A stretch of DNA of 64,000 nt from JBEVJK01 sp040510195 (GCA_040510195.1 JBEVJK010000076.1:1-64000); one strand, 5' to 3'. Positions 8,783 through 17,583 are shown, numbered from the stretch's first letter. A program made the numbers and translations. Notes: generated by a model from the letters alone, not told the origin.

Positions 8783-9649
8783 TCAGCTGACGCTGCGGAT
8801 GAACTGTTTGAGACGCTCCGAGCGCGGTGCGCCGAACACCTGTTCGGGCGGGCCCTCCTCCTCGACGCGTCCGTTGTGCAGATAGATGACGTGGGTGGCG
8901 ACCTCGCGCGCGAATTTCATCTCATGCGTCACCAGCACCATCGTGCGTCCCTCGCGGGCGAGGTCGCCGATCACCCGCAACACCTCGCCCACCAGCTCCG
9001 GGTCGAGCGCCGAAGTCGGCTCGTCGAACAGCATGACACGCGGCTGGATGGCGAGTGCGCGAGCGATGGCGGCGCGCTGCTGCTGCCCGCCCGACAGGAA
9101 CGCCGGGTAGACGTCGCGCTTGTCGGCCAGCCCGACGCGCGCCAGCAGCCGCTCCGCCGTGTCGATCGCCTCGTTTCGCCTGACGCCCAGCACGTGGACC
9201 GGCACCTCGACGACGTTCTCGATGAGCGTCATGTGGGTCCACAGGTTGAAGCTCTGGAACACCATGCCGAGCCGCGAGCGGATGCGTTCGATCTGGCGCC
9301 GGTCGGCCGGCACCGTGTTGCCATGGCTGTCGGCCTTCAGCCGGATCTCCTCGCCATTCACCCGGATCAGCCCGCTGGTCGGGTTCTCCAGGCAGTTGAT
9401 GCAGCGCAGAAGCGTCGATTTTCCCGAGCCGCTGCCGCCGATGATGGCCACCACCTCGCCGTCGCGCGCCGACAGCGACACGCCTTTCAGCACGTGCAGC
9501 ATGCCGAATTTCTTGTGCAGGTCCTCGACATGAATGGCCTCGGCAGCGTCGTCCGCCACCGTGTGACGTTCCGGCGCATTCTGGCTGTGCACGACGGGCG
9601 TGCTGCTTCCTGGCCTCTTTCCAGGCGTCTCAGGCAATCCGCTGTTCAT
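8783..9649 (-). CDS. Polar amino acid ABC transporter ATP-binding protein (HisP/GlnQ-type)
   Basis: This ATPase subunit has 288 residues. It has the Walker A motif GGSGSGKST, the Q-loop MVFQSFNLWTHMT, the ABC signature LSGGQQQRAAIARAL, the Walker B motif VMLFDEPTSALDPE and the H-loop VTHEMKFAREV, the pattern of amino acid importers. An insert with LKADSHGNTVPADRRQIERI before the Q-loop is typical of the HisP/octopine-type subgroup. The ATG at 9649 has an AGGA-like site upstream; an earlier in-frame start would add an unrelated Arg-rich segment. It is the first gene of the leftward operon, facing a divergent operon across 171 nt. Confidence 0.92.
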   Translation of the reverse strand: MNSGLPETPGKRPGSSTPVVHSQNAPERHTVADDAAEAIHVEDLHKKFGMLHVLKGVSLSARDGEVVAIIGGSGSGKSTLLRCINCLENPTSGLIRVNGEEIRLKADSHGNTVPADRRQIERIRSRLGMVFQSFNLWTHMTLIENVVEVPVHVLGVRRNEAIDTAERLLARVGLADKRDVYPAFLSGGQQQRAAIARALAIQPRVMLFDEPTSALDPELVGEVLRVIGDLAREGRTMVLVTHEMKFAREVATHVIYLHNGRVEEEGPPEQVFGAPRSERLKQFIRSVS

Positions 9650-9742
9650 ACCACGTTGCGAGTGTTCCTGGCGCCTAGCATGGACCCGGCCGACGCGGCG
9701 CGTCAACTCGGCGCCTGCTGGCGCTTCTTGGCACCCTTTACG

Positions 9743-9767
9743 CACTTGCGACGCTGTTATGCAAGTG
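9743..9767. promoter_or_regulatory. Inverted repeat in the divergent promoter region (candidate operator)
   Basis: A perfect 7-bp inverted repeat (CACTTGC, 11-nt spacer, GCAAGTG) lies between the leftward transporter operon and the rightward hydrolase-regulator operon. An AT-rich stretch (GTATAAC) follows directly. It is a candidate binding site for the TetR-like regulator encoded at 10663, but this is inferred from position and symmetry only. Confidence 0.45.
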
Positions 9768-9820
9768 TATAACTAACCGCCTCGGCCGCTTCGGTCGATT
9801 TTTCTTGTCGGGGGGAGGGC

Positions 9821-10693
9821 GTGAACGCTTTCGGCTCACAGTCCATGGTGGCGCCGTTGCGGCGCGTCCTCATGCGGGGTGCGCGCCATGCCATGCGCGG
9901 CGCCGACCGCCACGAGTGGCACTATGGCCCGGGCTTCGATGCCCAGCGGGCCGCCGACCAGCACCACAGGCTGGCGGCGCTTGTCGAGGCGGCCGGTGCG
10001 TCGATCGAGTGGCTGGACGACGCTCCCGACGGGCTTGCCGATTCGGTCTTCACCCACGACCCTTCGCTGGTGACCGATGCCGGCGCCCTCATCCTCGCCA
10101 TGGGAAAGAGGCTCCGCAGGACGGAGCCGGAGCTGCACGAGGCGGCCTATCGCCGACTGGGGGTGCCGATCCTTGGCCGGATCGAGCCGCCGGGCCAGGT
10201 CGAGGGCGGCGACTGCGTCTGGGTCGACAGCGCCACGCTGGCCGTCGGCCGTGGCGTGCGCACCAACCAGGCCGGTATCCAGCAGCTGGCCAATCTGCTC
10301 GGCCCGCTGGGCGTCGAGGTCTACGGCTTCGACCTGCCGCTCTGGCAGGGCGTGGATGCCTGCCTGCACCTGATGTCGGTGATCAGCCCGCTGGCCGACG
10401 ATCTCGCGCTCGTCTACTCCCCGCTCCTGCCGTTCGCTTTCTACGAGCTCCTCGTCTCGCGAGGCATCCGCCTCGTCGCGTGCGACCCCGAGGAGTTCTC
10501 GGCCTCGCACGGACTGAGCCTCAACGTGCTTGCCACTGCGCCGCGCGAGGTCGTCGCCGTGGCTGGCTTCCCGCGCACCGCCGCCGCGATGCAGGAGGCC
10601 GGCTGTCGCGTCGCGACCTTCGAAGCCGACGCGCTCTGCATCGCCTGCGAGGGCGGCCCGACATGCCTGACGCGCCCCATCCTGCGCCGCTGA
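9821..10693 (+). CDS. Amidinotransferase-fold hydrolase (dimethylargininase/DDAH-like)
   Basis: This 290-residue protein has the pentein (amidinotransferase) fold of dimethylarginine dimethylaminohydrolases and related guanidine-modifying enzymes. Visible elements are the substrate segment THDPSLVTDAGA, EGGDCVWVD, the catalytic-His region VDACLHLMSV and a C-terminal catalytic Cys in GGPTCLTRP (about Cys282). DDAH hydrolyses N-omega-methylated arginines to citrulline plus amines. It starts with GTG behind GGGGGAGGG. It is the first gene of the rightward operon, and its 3' end overlaps the regulator. Whether it acts on methylarginine, arginine or another guanidino compound cannot be read from sequence. 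Confidence 0.85.
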   Translation: MNAFGSQSMVAPLRRVLMRGARHAMRGADRHEWHYGPGFDAQRAADQHHRLAALVEAAGASIEWLDDAPDGLADSVFTHDPSLVTDAGALILAMGKRLRRTEPELHEAAYRRLGVPILGRIEPPGQVEGGDCVWVDSATLAVGRGVRTNQAGIQQLANLLGPLGVEVYGFDLPLWQGVDACLHLMSVISPLADDLALVYSPLLPFAFYELLVSRGIRLVACDPEEFSASHGLSLNVLATAPREVVAVAGFPRTAAAMQEAGCRVATFEADALCIACEGGPTCLTRPILRR

Positions 10694-11352
10694 CCGGCGG
10701 CCGGCGGCCGAAGTTCCGCCGTGCCGGCGAGCAGCGCCGCCGTCAGGATCTGATCGAGGCGACGCTCGCCTGCGTCGCCGAGCGCGGCCTGGAAGGCGCC
10801 ACCGTGCGTGCAATCGCGCGCCGCGCCGGGGTGACGGCCGGGCTGATCCGCCACTATTTCCCTGGCAAGCAGGACCTCGTCCAGGCCGCCTACGCGGCGA
10901 TCATGGGCCGCATGACCGGGCATTCCAAGGCGGCGCTGGGAGATGTCGAGCCCGATCCGCGTCGCCGCCTCGCCGCTTTTCTCGCCGCCAGCCTGGAGCC
11001 GCCGGTGATCGACGCGCGGGTGTTCTCCGTCTGGGCGAGCTTCAGCGGCCGCGCCACCGCCGAGCCGTCGCTCTCCGCCGCCCACCGGGCTTACTATCTG
11101 GGCTTCCGCGACGAGGTCGAGAGCCTCGTTGCCGAGCTCTTCGCGGCTGCGGGGCGTCCCGTCGCGCCGTCGGAGCTGAGACGCCACGCCATCGCCGTCA
11201 ACGCCGTCATCGACGGATTGTGGATCGAAGGCTGCCTGGCCGGCGACAGCTTTGCGCCGCGCGAGCTGGTCGAGATCGGCATCACCTCGGTGGAGCGCCT
11301 GCTCGGCCTCCGCCTCGCCACGCCCTCTGCCCGAAAGGCCGAACTGACATGA
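10663..11352 (+). CDS. TetR/AcrR family regulator (BetI-like)
   Basis: This 229-residue regulator has an N-terminal DNA-binding domain (RRQDLIEATLACVAERGL, ATVRAIARRAGVTAGLIRHY, FPGKQDLVQAAY; residues about 25-75). A longer ligand-binding domain follows, with a BetI/RutR-like motif VFSVWASFSGRA. The ATG at 10663 lies inside the preceding gene (31-nt overlap), and the stop overlaps the next start as ATGA, so all three genes are translationally coupled. It probably controls this operon and the divergent transporter; the inverted repeat at 9743-9767 is a candidate site. Confidence 0.85.
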   Translation: MPDAPHPAPLTGGRRPKFRRAGEQRRRQDLIEATLACVAERGLEGATVRAIARRAGVTAGLIRHYFPGKQDLVQAAYAAIMGRMTGHSKAALGDVEPDPRRRLAAFLAASLEPPVIDARVFSVWASFSGRATAEPSLSAAHRAYYLGFRDEVESLVAELFAAAGRPVAPSELRRHAIAVNAVIDGLWIEGCLAGDSFAPRELVEIGITSVERLLGLRLATPSARKAELT

Positions 11353-12938
11353 CCGTCCGCACCATCGGTGAAGCGCTGATCGCCGGGCTCGAGGCCCATG
11401 GCGTCGACACGGTCTTCGGCATTCCCGGCAACCACACGGTCGAGCTCTACAGGGGCCTGGCGGCGTCCTCCATCCGCCACGTCACGCCGCGCCACGAGCA
11501 GGGCGCGGCCTTCATGGCCGACGGCTATGCGCGCGCCGGCGGCCGTCCGGGCGTCGCCTTCGTCATCACCGGCCCCGGCCTCACCAACGCCATCACGGCG
11601 ATGGCCCAGGCCCGCGCCGACTCGGTGCCCATGCTGGTGGTATCCGGCGTCAACCAGCGCGACGCGCTCGGCAAGGGCCTCGGCTTCCTGCACGAGTTGC
11701 CGGACCAGCGGGGGCTGATGCAGAAAGTGGCGCTGTGCTCGGAGCGCATCGAGGCGCCGGAGGCGCTTCACGGCGGCCTGGCGCGCGCCTTCGCCCGGAT
11801 GGCCTCTGGCCGCCCCGGCCCGGTCCACATCGAGGTGCCGATCGACGTCATGGCGCTTCCCGCCGTCGCGGCGGCCGCCTCCGTCGAGCCGGCCACGCCA
11901 GCCCCGCCGCGCCCCGCGCCGGCGGCGCTGGCGGAGGCCGCCGCCCTCCTGGCAGGGGCGGCCCGGCCGCTCATCCTGGCCGGCGGTGGCGCCCGTCGGG
12001 CAGCGACGCCGCTCGTCGGGCTCGCCGAGCGGCTGGGTGCCCCGGTCGTCACCACCGCCAACGGCCGCGGCCTGCTGTACGGCCATCCTCTCATGGTGCC
12101 GGCCAGTCCGAGCCTCACGGCCGTGCGGGCGCTGATGGGCGATGCCGATATGGTGCTGGCGCTCGGCACCGAGCTCGGCCCGACCGACTACGACATGTAT
12201 GCCGATGGCGGCTTCAGGCTCCCGGAGCGGCTGATCCGCGTCGACATCGACGACGCCCAGCTGCAGCGCCACCCGGCCGTGCTGCGGATCCTCGCCGACG
12301 CCACGGCGGCAGCGTCCGATCTGCTGCAGGCTCTGCCGGCGGGGAAGCCTTCGACCGGCGGCGAGGCGCGCGCCGCCGCCGCCCGCCAGGCGGCATGGCA
12401 GGAGATCGGCCCCGCCATGCAGGCCCAGGTGCGGGTGCTGGAGATGATCCGCGAGGCGTTGCCGGGAGCCATCCTCGTCGGCGATTCCACGCAGCCCGTC
12501 TATGCCGGCAACCTTTACTACGACCACGACAGGCCGGGCGGCTGGTTCAATGCCGCCACCGGCTTCGGCGCGCTCGGCTACGCCCCGCCGGCCGCCATCG
12601 GTGCGGCGCTGGCGGCGCCCGGTGTGCCGGTCGTCTGCCTGGTGGGCGACGGCGGCTTCCAGTTCTCCCTGGCCGAGATCGGCGCTGCCGTCGATGCCGA
12701 CGTGCCGGTCGTCTTCGTGGTCTGGAACAATCGCGGCTACCGCGAGATCGAGGTTTCGATGCGCGAGCGCGGCATCGAGCCGGTCGGTGTGTCGCCCGCC
12801 CCGCCGGATTTCTGCCGGGTCGCCGACGCCTATCGCATCCCGGCCGAGCGGCTGGTGGCGCTGGAGGAGCTGCCCGCGGCGCTCAAGCGCGCCCGCGCGC
12901 TGGCCCGCCCGGCCCTGATAGAGATCATGGTGGACTGA
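11349..12938 (+). CDS. Thiamine diphosphate enzyme, probable 5-guanidino-2-oxopentanoate (2-ketoarginine) decarboxylase
   Basis: This 529-residue ThDP enzyme has the acetolactate-synthase-type three-domain fold. Visible features are the catalytic glutamate in RHEQGAAFMADGYARAGG (Glu50), a central FAD/NAD-like domain, and the C-terminal ThDP/Mg motif GDGGFQFS followed about 26 residues later by NN in WNNRGY. Among ALS-like enzymes this set fits the AruI group, which decarboxylates 2-ketoarginine in the arginine transaminase pathway. The assignment rests on overall pattern and the neighbouring guanidine-type genes, not on a diagnostic residue. No arginine transaminase (AruH) or guanidinobutyrase gene is in the window. 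Acetolactate synthase proper is less likely because no small regulatory subunit follows. Confidence 0.75.
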   Translation: MTVRTIGEALIAGLEAHGVDTVFGIPGNHTVELYRGLAASSIRHVTPRHEQGAAFMADGYARAGGRPGVAFVITGPGLTNAITAMAQARADSVPMLVVSGVNQRDALGKGLGFLHELPDQRGLMQKVALCSERIEAPEALHGGLARAFARMASGRPGPVHIEVPIDVMALPAVAAAASVEPATPAPPRPAPAALAEAAALLAGAARPLILAGGGARRAATPLVGLAERLGAPVVTTANGRGLLYGHPLMVPASPSLTAVRALMGDADMVLALGTELGPTDYDMYADGGFRLPERLIRVDIDDAQLQRHPAVLRILADATAAASDLLQALPAGKPSTGGEARAAAARQAAWQEIGPAMQAQVRVLEMIREALPGAILVGDSTQPVYAGNLYYDHDRPGGWFNAATGFGALGYAPPAAIGAALAAPGVPVVCLVGDGGFQFSLAEIGAAVDADVPVVFVVWNNRGYREIEVSMRERGIEPVGVSPAPPDFCRVADAYRIPAERLVALEELPAALKRARALARPALIEIMVD

Positions 12939-12999
12939 GGCGCCCCCGCTGGCTATGAAGCCAGCAGGAGCCAAAGGGGCCGGAGCGTCGGAGAGAGCC

Positions 13000-13971
13000 A
13001 TGACCGCCATCACCGAACTGCCGAAGCTCGTCGCGGTGTTCGGCGGCTCCGGCTTCGTCGGCCGCCACGTCGTGCGCGCGCTGGCGAAGCGCGGCTACCG
13101 CGTGCGCGTGGCCTGCCGCCGCCCCGACCTCGCCTTCCACCTGCAGCCGCTCGGCAATGTCGGCCAGATCCAGCCCATCCAGGCCAATATTCGTGTGCGC
13201 TGGTCGGTGGACCGCGCGATCGAGGACGCCGACCATGTCGTCAACCTGGTCGGCCTGCTGTTCGAGGCCGGCAAGCAGCGCTTCGCCGCCGTGCACGATT
13301 CGGGCGCCAGAAACGTCGCCGAGGCGGCCAAGGCGGCGAGAATCGGCATCACCCACGGCTCGGCGATCGGCGCCGACGCCGAATCCCCCTCGATCTACGG
13401 CCGCACCAAGGCCGCCGGCGAACAGGCCGTGCTGGAGACGGTGAAGGACGCTGTCGTCTTCCGGCCGTCGATCATCTTCGGCCCCGAGGATTCCTTCTAC
13501 AACCGCTTCGCCGACCTGGCGCGCTATTCGCCCGTGCTGCCGCTGGTCGGCGCCGACACCAAGTTCCAGCCGGTCTTCGTCGGCGACGTCGCCGAGGCGA
13601 TCGCCCGCTCCGTCGACGGCAAGGTCAAGGGCGGCCGGATCTACGAGCTCGGCGGGCCCGAGGTGATGTCGTTCCGCACCTGCATGGAGGAGATGCTGAA
13701 GGTCATCGGCCGCCGGCGGCGCCTGGTCGAGCTGCCCTGGTGGGCGGCCGAGCTGATGGCCGGCGGGCTTGGCCTGCTGCCGAATCCGCAGCTCACCGGC
13801 GACCAGGTGAAGCTGCTCCGCACCGACAATGTGGTCTCCGACGCGGCCATCCGCGACGGCCGCACCTTCACCGGTCTCGGCATGCATCCGCAGGCGCCGG
13901 TCGCCATCCTCGAAAGCTATCTGTGGCAATACAGGCCCGCCGGACAGTTCTCCCGCCGGACCCTCGCCTGA
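13000..13971 (+). CDS. Complex I NDUFA9-like NAD(P)-binding protein
   Basis: This 323-residue atypical short-chain dehydrogenase/epimerase has an N-terminal Rossmann motif (VAVFGGSGFVGRHVVRAL). The YxxxK-like segment is IYGRTKAAGE, and the C-terminal half is typical of alphaproteobacterial homologues of the mitochondrial complex I subunit NDUFA9. In mitochondria this subunit stabilises the membrane/matrix arm junction; in bacteria the role is not established. The ATG at 13000 is preceded by GGAGAGAG, whereas the open frame upstream adds a non-family segment. It is followed 16 bases later by the TauE-like gene. Confidence 0.85.
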   Translation: MTAITELPKLVAVFGGSGFVGRHVVRALAKRGYRVRVACRRPDLAFHLQPLGNVGQIQPIQANIRVRWSVDRAIEDADHVVNLVGLLFEAGKQRFAAVHDSGARNVAEAAKAARIGITHGSAIGADAESPSIYGRTKAAGEQAVLETVKDAVVFRPSIIFGPEDSFYNRFADLARYSPVLPLVGADTKFQPVFVGDVAEAIARSVDGKVKGGRIYELGGPEVMSFRTCMEEMLKVIGRRRRLVELPWWAAELMAGGLGLLPNPQLTGDQVKLLRTDNVVSDAAIRDGRTFTGLGMHPQAPVAILESYLWQYRPAGQFSRRTLA

Positions 13972-13987
13972 GCCGGGAGCGCCTGCC

Positions 13988-14755
13988 GTGCAGGAGCTGA
14001 TCGCCTGGCTGCCCGCCGGGCTCGGCACCTGGCCGGCAGCGCTTCTCGTGGTGGCCAGCTTCTTTACCTCGGCGCTCACCGCCGCCTTCGGCGTCGGCGG
14101 CGGCCTGGCGATGCTGGCGCTGATGGGCCTCTTCGTGCCGGTTGCGGCGCTGATCCCGGTGCACGGCGCCGTGCAGCTGGGCTCCAACAGCGGCCGCGCC
14201 TGGCACCAGCGTGCGCATGTGCGGCTCGACATCGCCTGGCCCTTCCTGGCCGGCAGCCTCGTCGGCGCGGTGGCCGGCGCGATGATCGTGGTGCAGCTGC
14301 CCGACGCGGTGCTGAAGCTGCTGCTCGGCGTCTTCATCCTGGTCGTCACCTGGGCGAAGGTCCCCGGCCTTGCCACTCTCGGCCATGCCGGCATGGCAGT
14401 GGCCAGCGCCGTGCTGGCGCTCACCACCATGTTCGTCGGCGCCACCGGGCCGCTGCTCTCCTCGGTGCTGGCGCAGCTCATCCCGAACGACCGCAAGGCG
14501 CTGGTCGCCACCCATGGCGCCGCGATGACCGTTCAGCACGGCCTCAAGATCGTCGTCTTCGGCTTTGCCGGCTTCGCCTTCCGGCAATGGCTGCCGTTGA
14601 TCGCGCTGATGATCGTCTCGGGCTTCCTCGGCACCGTCTACGGCACACGCTGGCTGGACCGGCTGCCCGAGGCGACGTTCCGCCGCTGGTTCCGCATCGC
14701 CATCACGCTCCTGGCGCTGGATCTCCTGCGCCGCGGCCTGGCAGAATATGTATAG
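13988..14755 (+). CDS. TauE/SafE family sulfite exporter-like membrane protein
   Basis: This 255-residue membrane protein has about seven to eight hydrophobic helices in two repeats. Each repeat carries the family pattern near a glycine-rich bend (FFTSALTAAFGVGGG in the first half, TTMFVGATGPLLSSV in the second). TauE/SafE proteins move sulfur-containing organic anions across the inner membrane; the substrate here is unknown. The GTG at 13988 is preceded by a GGGAG-like site. The stop codon lies inside an AT-rich inverted repeat shared with the convergent uppP gene. Confidence 0.85.
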   Translation: MQELIAWLPAGLGTWPAALLVVASFFTSALTAAFGVGGGLAMLALMGLFVPVAALIPVHGAVQLGSNSGRAWHQRAHVRLDIAWPFLAGSLVGAVAGAMIVVQLPDAVLKLLLGVFILVVTWAKVPGLATLGHAGMAVASAVLALTTMFVGATGPLLSSVLAQLIPNDRKALVATHGAAMTVQHGLKIVVFGFAGFAFRQWLPLIALMIVSGFLGTVYGTRWLDRLPEATFRRWFRIAITLLALDLLRRGLAEYV

Positions 14756-14788
14756 ACATATCCCCGCGACGAATATGTCTATACTTAT
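14746..14788. terminator. AT-rich inverted repeat between convergent genes
   Basis: The segments 14746-14763 and 14771-14788 are near-perfect inverted copies (core GTATAGACATAT/ATATGTCTATAC) separated by the short GC loop CCGCGAC. The structure overlaps the last codons of both the TauE-like gene and uppP. It is likely a bidirectional transcription end, but its AT-rich sequence stands out sharply in this GC-rich region. Confidence 0.5.
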
Positions 14789-15591
14789 CCGAAGGCCAGC
14801 AGCGCCACGAGGCCGAGCCCGCCGACCACGATCCGCCACCAGCCGAACAGCGCGTAGCCGTGGCGGGACACGTAGTCGAGCAGGCTGCGCACCACGATCA
14901 CCGCCATCACGAACGCCGCCACGAAGCCGGTGGCGATGACCGGCAGGTCGGCCGCCGAGAGAATGTCGCGGTTCTTGTAGAGGTCGAGGGCGAAGGCGCC
15001 GGCCATGGTCGGCATGGCGAGATAGAAGGAGAACTCTGCCGCCGCCCGCTTGTCGGCGCCGAACAGCAGGCCGCCGACGATCGTCGAGCCGGAGCGCGAG
15101 GTGCCGGGGATCATCGCCAGGCACTGGACCACGCCGATGCCCAGATAGGCGGCCATCGGAAAATCCATCACGTCGTGGTAGCGCGGCGTCAGCGCCCAGC
15201 GGTCCACGGTGAGCAGCACGACGCCGCCGAGGATCAGTGTGATGCAGATCAGCATGGGCGTCTCGAAAAGCACCGTCTTGATGAAGTCGTGCGCCAGCGC
15301 GCCGATCACCGCCGCCGGCAGGAACGCCACCAGGATGCCGAGCACGAAGCGGCGCGCCCTGGCGCTGGTCGGCAGGTCCGCGGCCAGCTTGGCGAGCCGC
15401 GTCGCATAGACGCTGAGGATGGCCAGGATGGCGCCGAGCTGGATCAGCACCTCGAACGCCTTGCCGGTGGAGTGGAAGCCGAGGAAATGCCCGGCAAGCA
15501 GGATGTGGCCGGTCGACGACACCGGTATGAATTCGGTGAGCCCTTCCAAGAGGCCGAGCAGCAGCGCATCGAGGATCGACTGGTTTTCCAT
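14785..15591 (-). CDS. uppP: Undecaprenyl-diphosphatase
   Basis: UppP (BacA) dephosphorylates undecaprenyl diphosphate at the membrane so the carrier lipid can be reused for peptidoglycan synthesis; excess confers bacitracin resistance. The 268-residue integral membrane protein has the N-terminal motif LLLGLLEGLTEFIPVSSTGH with the catalytic Glu-rich segment, and the second signature MIPGTSRSGSTIVGG. The ATG at 15591 (MENQSIL) is the family start; the upstream extension is Arg-rich and not conserved. The gene ends inside the AT-rich inverted repeat. Confidence 0.95.
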   Translation of the reverse strand: MENQSILDALLLGLLEGLTEFIPVSSTGHILLAGHFLGFHSTGKAFEVLIQLGAILAILSVYATRLAKLAADLPTSARARRFVLGILVAFLPAAVIGALAHDFIKTVLFETPMLICITLILGGVVLLTVDRWALTPRYHDVMDFPMAAYLGIGVVQCLAMIPGTSRSGSTIVGGLLFGADKRAAAEFSFYLAMPTMAGAFALDLYKNRDILSAADLPVIATGFVAAFVMAVIVVRSLLDYVSRHGYALFGWWRIVVGGLGLVALLAFG

Positions 15592-15748
15592 GGCTTTCCT
15601 GCTTGGCCGGTGCAGCTGACGCTTGCTTGTCACGGCGCCTGTCTGCCCCTATAGCTCGGTGCGCCGTCTCGCCCTCGTGAATCGGGCGGCAGAAGACTTA
15701 CCGGCGCTCACTCCGCTTGACCAGTGCCCGATCCCAGACCGCAAGCCG

Positions 15749-16441
15749 ATGCTGACCCTTTTCCACCACCCTTTGCTCGCCAACTGCCGTTTCGTCCGCC
15801 TTGCCTTCGGCGAGTATGGCGAGGAGCTGGCGCTTATCGAAGAGAAGCCTTGGAGCCGCCGCAGGGAATTCCTGACGCTCAACCCTGCCGGCACCTTGCC
15901 GGTGCTGCTGGCCGAGGGCGACGTGCCGATCGTCGGCGCCGTCGTCATCGCAGAGTATCTGGACGAGACCCGCGGCGTCTTGAAGCGCGACCGCCGCCTG
16001 TTCGCCGAGGATCCGATCGATCGCGCCGAGATCCGCCGGCTGACCGACTGGTACCTGCAGAAGGCGGAAGGCGAGGTGACGCGCCATCTGGTTCGCGAAC
16101 GGGCTCTGAAGCCGTTGATGCCGAGCGCCGACGGCGGCGGCTCGCCCGATTCGGGCGCCATCCGGGCCGCCCGTTCCAACATCAAGCAGCATATGAAATA
16201 CACCAACTGGCTGGCCGGCACCCGCAACTGGCTGGCCGGCCCGCGGCTGTCTTATGCCGATCTCGCCGCCGCCGGCGCCCTCTCGGTGCTCGATTATCTG
16301 GGCGAGATCGGCTGGAGCGACTACCCGGCCGCCAGGGACTGGTACACGCGGCTGAAGTCGCGCCCCTCCTTCAGGCCGCTGCTGAGCGATCGGGTGCGCG
16401 GGCTGTCGCCCGTGTCCCACTACGGGGACCTCGACTTCTGA
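15749..16441 (+). CDS. Glutathione S-transferase family protein
   Basis: This 230-residue GST-like protein has an N-terminal thioredoxin-fold domain (LTLFHHPLLANCRFVRLAF, then the cis-Pro loop NPAGTLPVLL and the glutathione-binding AVVIAEYLDET). A helical C-terminal domain follows, with LSYADLAAAGALSVLDYLG. The stop overlaps the queG start (TGATG), forming an operon GST-queG-epimerase that recurs in rhizobia. The substrate is unknown, and whether it is a detoxification enzyme or has a role in tRNA modification or redox maintenance cannot be said. Confidence 0.9.
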   Translation: MLTLFHHPLLANCRFVRLAFGEYGEELALIEEKPWSRRREFLTLNPAGTLPVLLAEGDVPIVGAVVIAEYLDETRGVLKRDRRLFAEDPIDRAEIRRLTDWYLQKAEGEVTRHLVRERALKPLMPSADGGGSPDSGAIRAARSNIKQHMKYTNWLAGTRNWLAGPRLSYADLAAAGALSVLDYLGEIGWSDYPAARDWYTRLKSRPSFRPLLSDRVRGLSPVSHYGDLDF

Positions 16442-17583
16442 TGGCACGGGCCGGGGCTCCCGCCACGCCGGCAAGCCTCCGCGCGCTGATCGACCGGGAA
16501 GCCGCCGCCGCCGGCTTCGACGTGGTGGCGGTCACCACGCCGGACGCCATCCCCCAGGCGCCGGCCCGCCTCGCCACCTTCCTCGCCGAGGGCCAGCATG
16601 GCTCGATGGACTGGCTGGCCGATACGGCCGATCGGCGCGCCGACCCGCGGGCTTTGTGGCCGGACGTGCGCTCGATCGTCATGCTGGGCATGAATTACGG
16701 CCCGGCCGAGGATCCGTTGGCACTGCTCGGCCGCAGGGATCGCGGCGCCATCTCGGCCTATGCCCGAAACCGCGACTATCACGATGTCGTGAAAGGTCGC
16801 CTCAAGGCGATCGCCGGCCGCCTGGCGGCGCGCGCCGGCGTCGGCGTCAAGGTGTTCGTCGACACCGCCCCGGTCATGGAGAAGCCGCTCGCCGAGGCCG
16901 CCGGCCTCGGCTGGCAGGGCAAGCACACCAATCTGGTCAGCCGCGAGCTTGGCTCCTGGCTCTTCCTCGGCGCCATCTTCACCACCGCCCAGCTGGCAGC
17001 CGACCGGCCGGAGACCGACCATTGCGGCTCCTGCCGCGCCTGTCTCGACATCTGCCCGACCGCAGCCTTCCCGGCCCCCTACCGGCTCGACGCGCGGCGC
17101 TGCATTTCCTACCTGACCATCGAGAACAAGGGGCCGATTCCGCGCGAGTTCCGCCAGGCGATCGGCAACCGCATCTATGGCTGCGACGATTGCCTCGCCG
17201 TCTGCCCCTGGAACAAATTCGCCCGCCGCGCCTCGGAGGCCAAGCTCGTCGCCCGTCCGGACCTGGAGGCGCCACCGCTGGAACGGCTTCTCCGGCTCGA
17301 CGACCATGGCTTCCGCGCTTTGTTCGCCGGTTCGCCGGTAAAGCGCATCGGCCGCGACCGCTTCCTGCGCAATGTGTTGATCGCCGCCGGCAACTCGGGC
17401 GATGCCGCGCTGTTGCCGTGCTGCCTGGCGCTGACTGTCGACCCGTCGGCGCTGGTGCGCGGCGCCGCCGCCTGGGCGGTGTGGCGGCTCGCCGAGCCGT
17501 CGCGCGCTGCAGCCGTCGCCCGCGAGCGGCTCGCCGTCGAGGCCGACGCGGCCGTGCGCGCCGAATGGCTGGAGGCGGCATGA
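16441..17583 (+). CDS. queG: Epoxyqueuosine reductase
   Basis: QueG reduces epoxyqueuosine to queuosine in tRNA, using cobalamin and two [4Fe-4S] clusters. The 380-residue protein shows the cobalamin-binding reductase domain (SIVMLGMNYGP, FVDTAPVMEKPLAEAAGLGW). It also has two ferredoxin-like cluster motifs, CGSCRACLDICPTAAF around residue 200 and CDDCLAVCPWNKFA around residue 250, and a C-terminal HEAT-like helical part. The length is typical. It is coupled at both ends: TGATG with the GST gene and ATGA with the epimerase gene. Confidence 0.96.
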   Translation: MARAGAPATPASLRALIDREAAAAGFDVVAVTTPDAIPQAPARLATFLAEGQHGSMDWLADTADRRADPRALWPDVRSIVMLGMNYGPAEDPLALLGRRDRGAISAYARNRDYHDVVKGRLKAIAGRLAARAGVGVKVFVDTAPVMEKPLAEAAGLGWQGKHTNLVSRELGSWLFLGAIFTTAQLAADRPETDHCGSCRACLDICPTAAFPAPYRLDARRCISYLTIENKGPIPREFRQAIGNRIYGCDDCLAVCPWNKFARRASEAKLVARPDLEAPPLERLLRLDDHGFRALFAGSPVKRIGRDRFLRNVLIAAGNSGDAALLPCCLALTVDPSALVRGAAAWAVWRLAEPSRAAAVARERLAVEADAAVRAEWLEAA

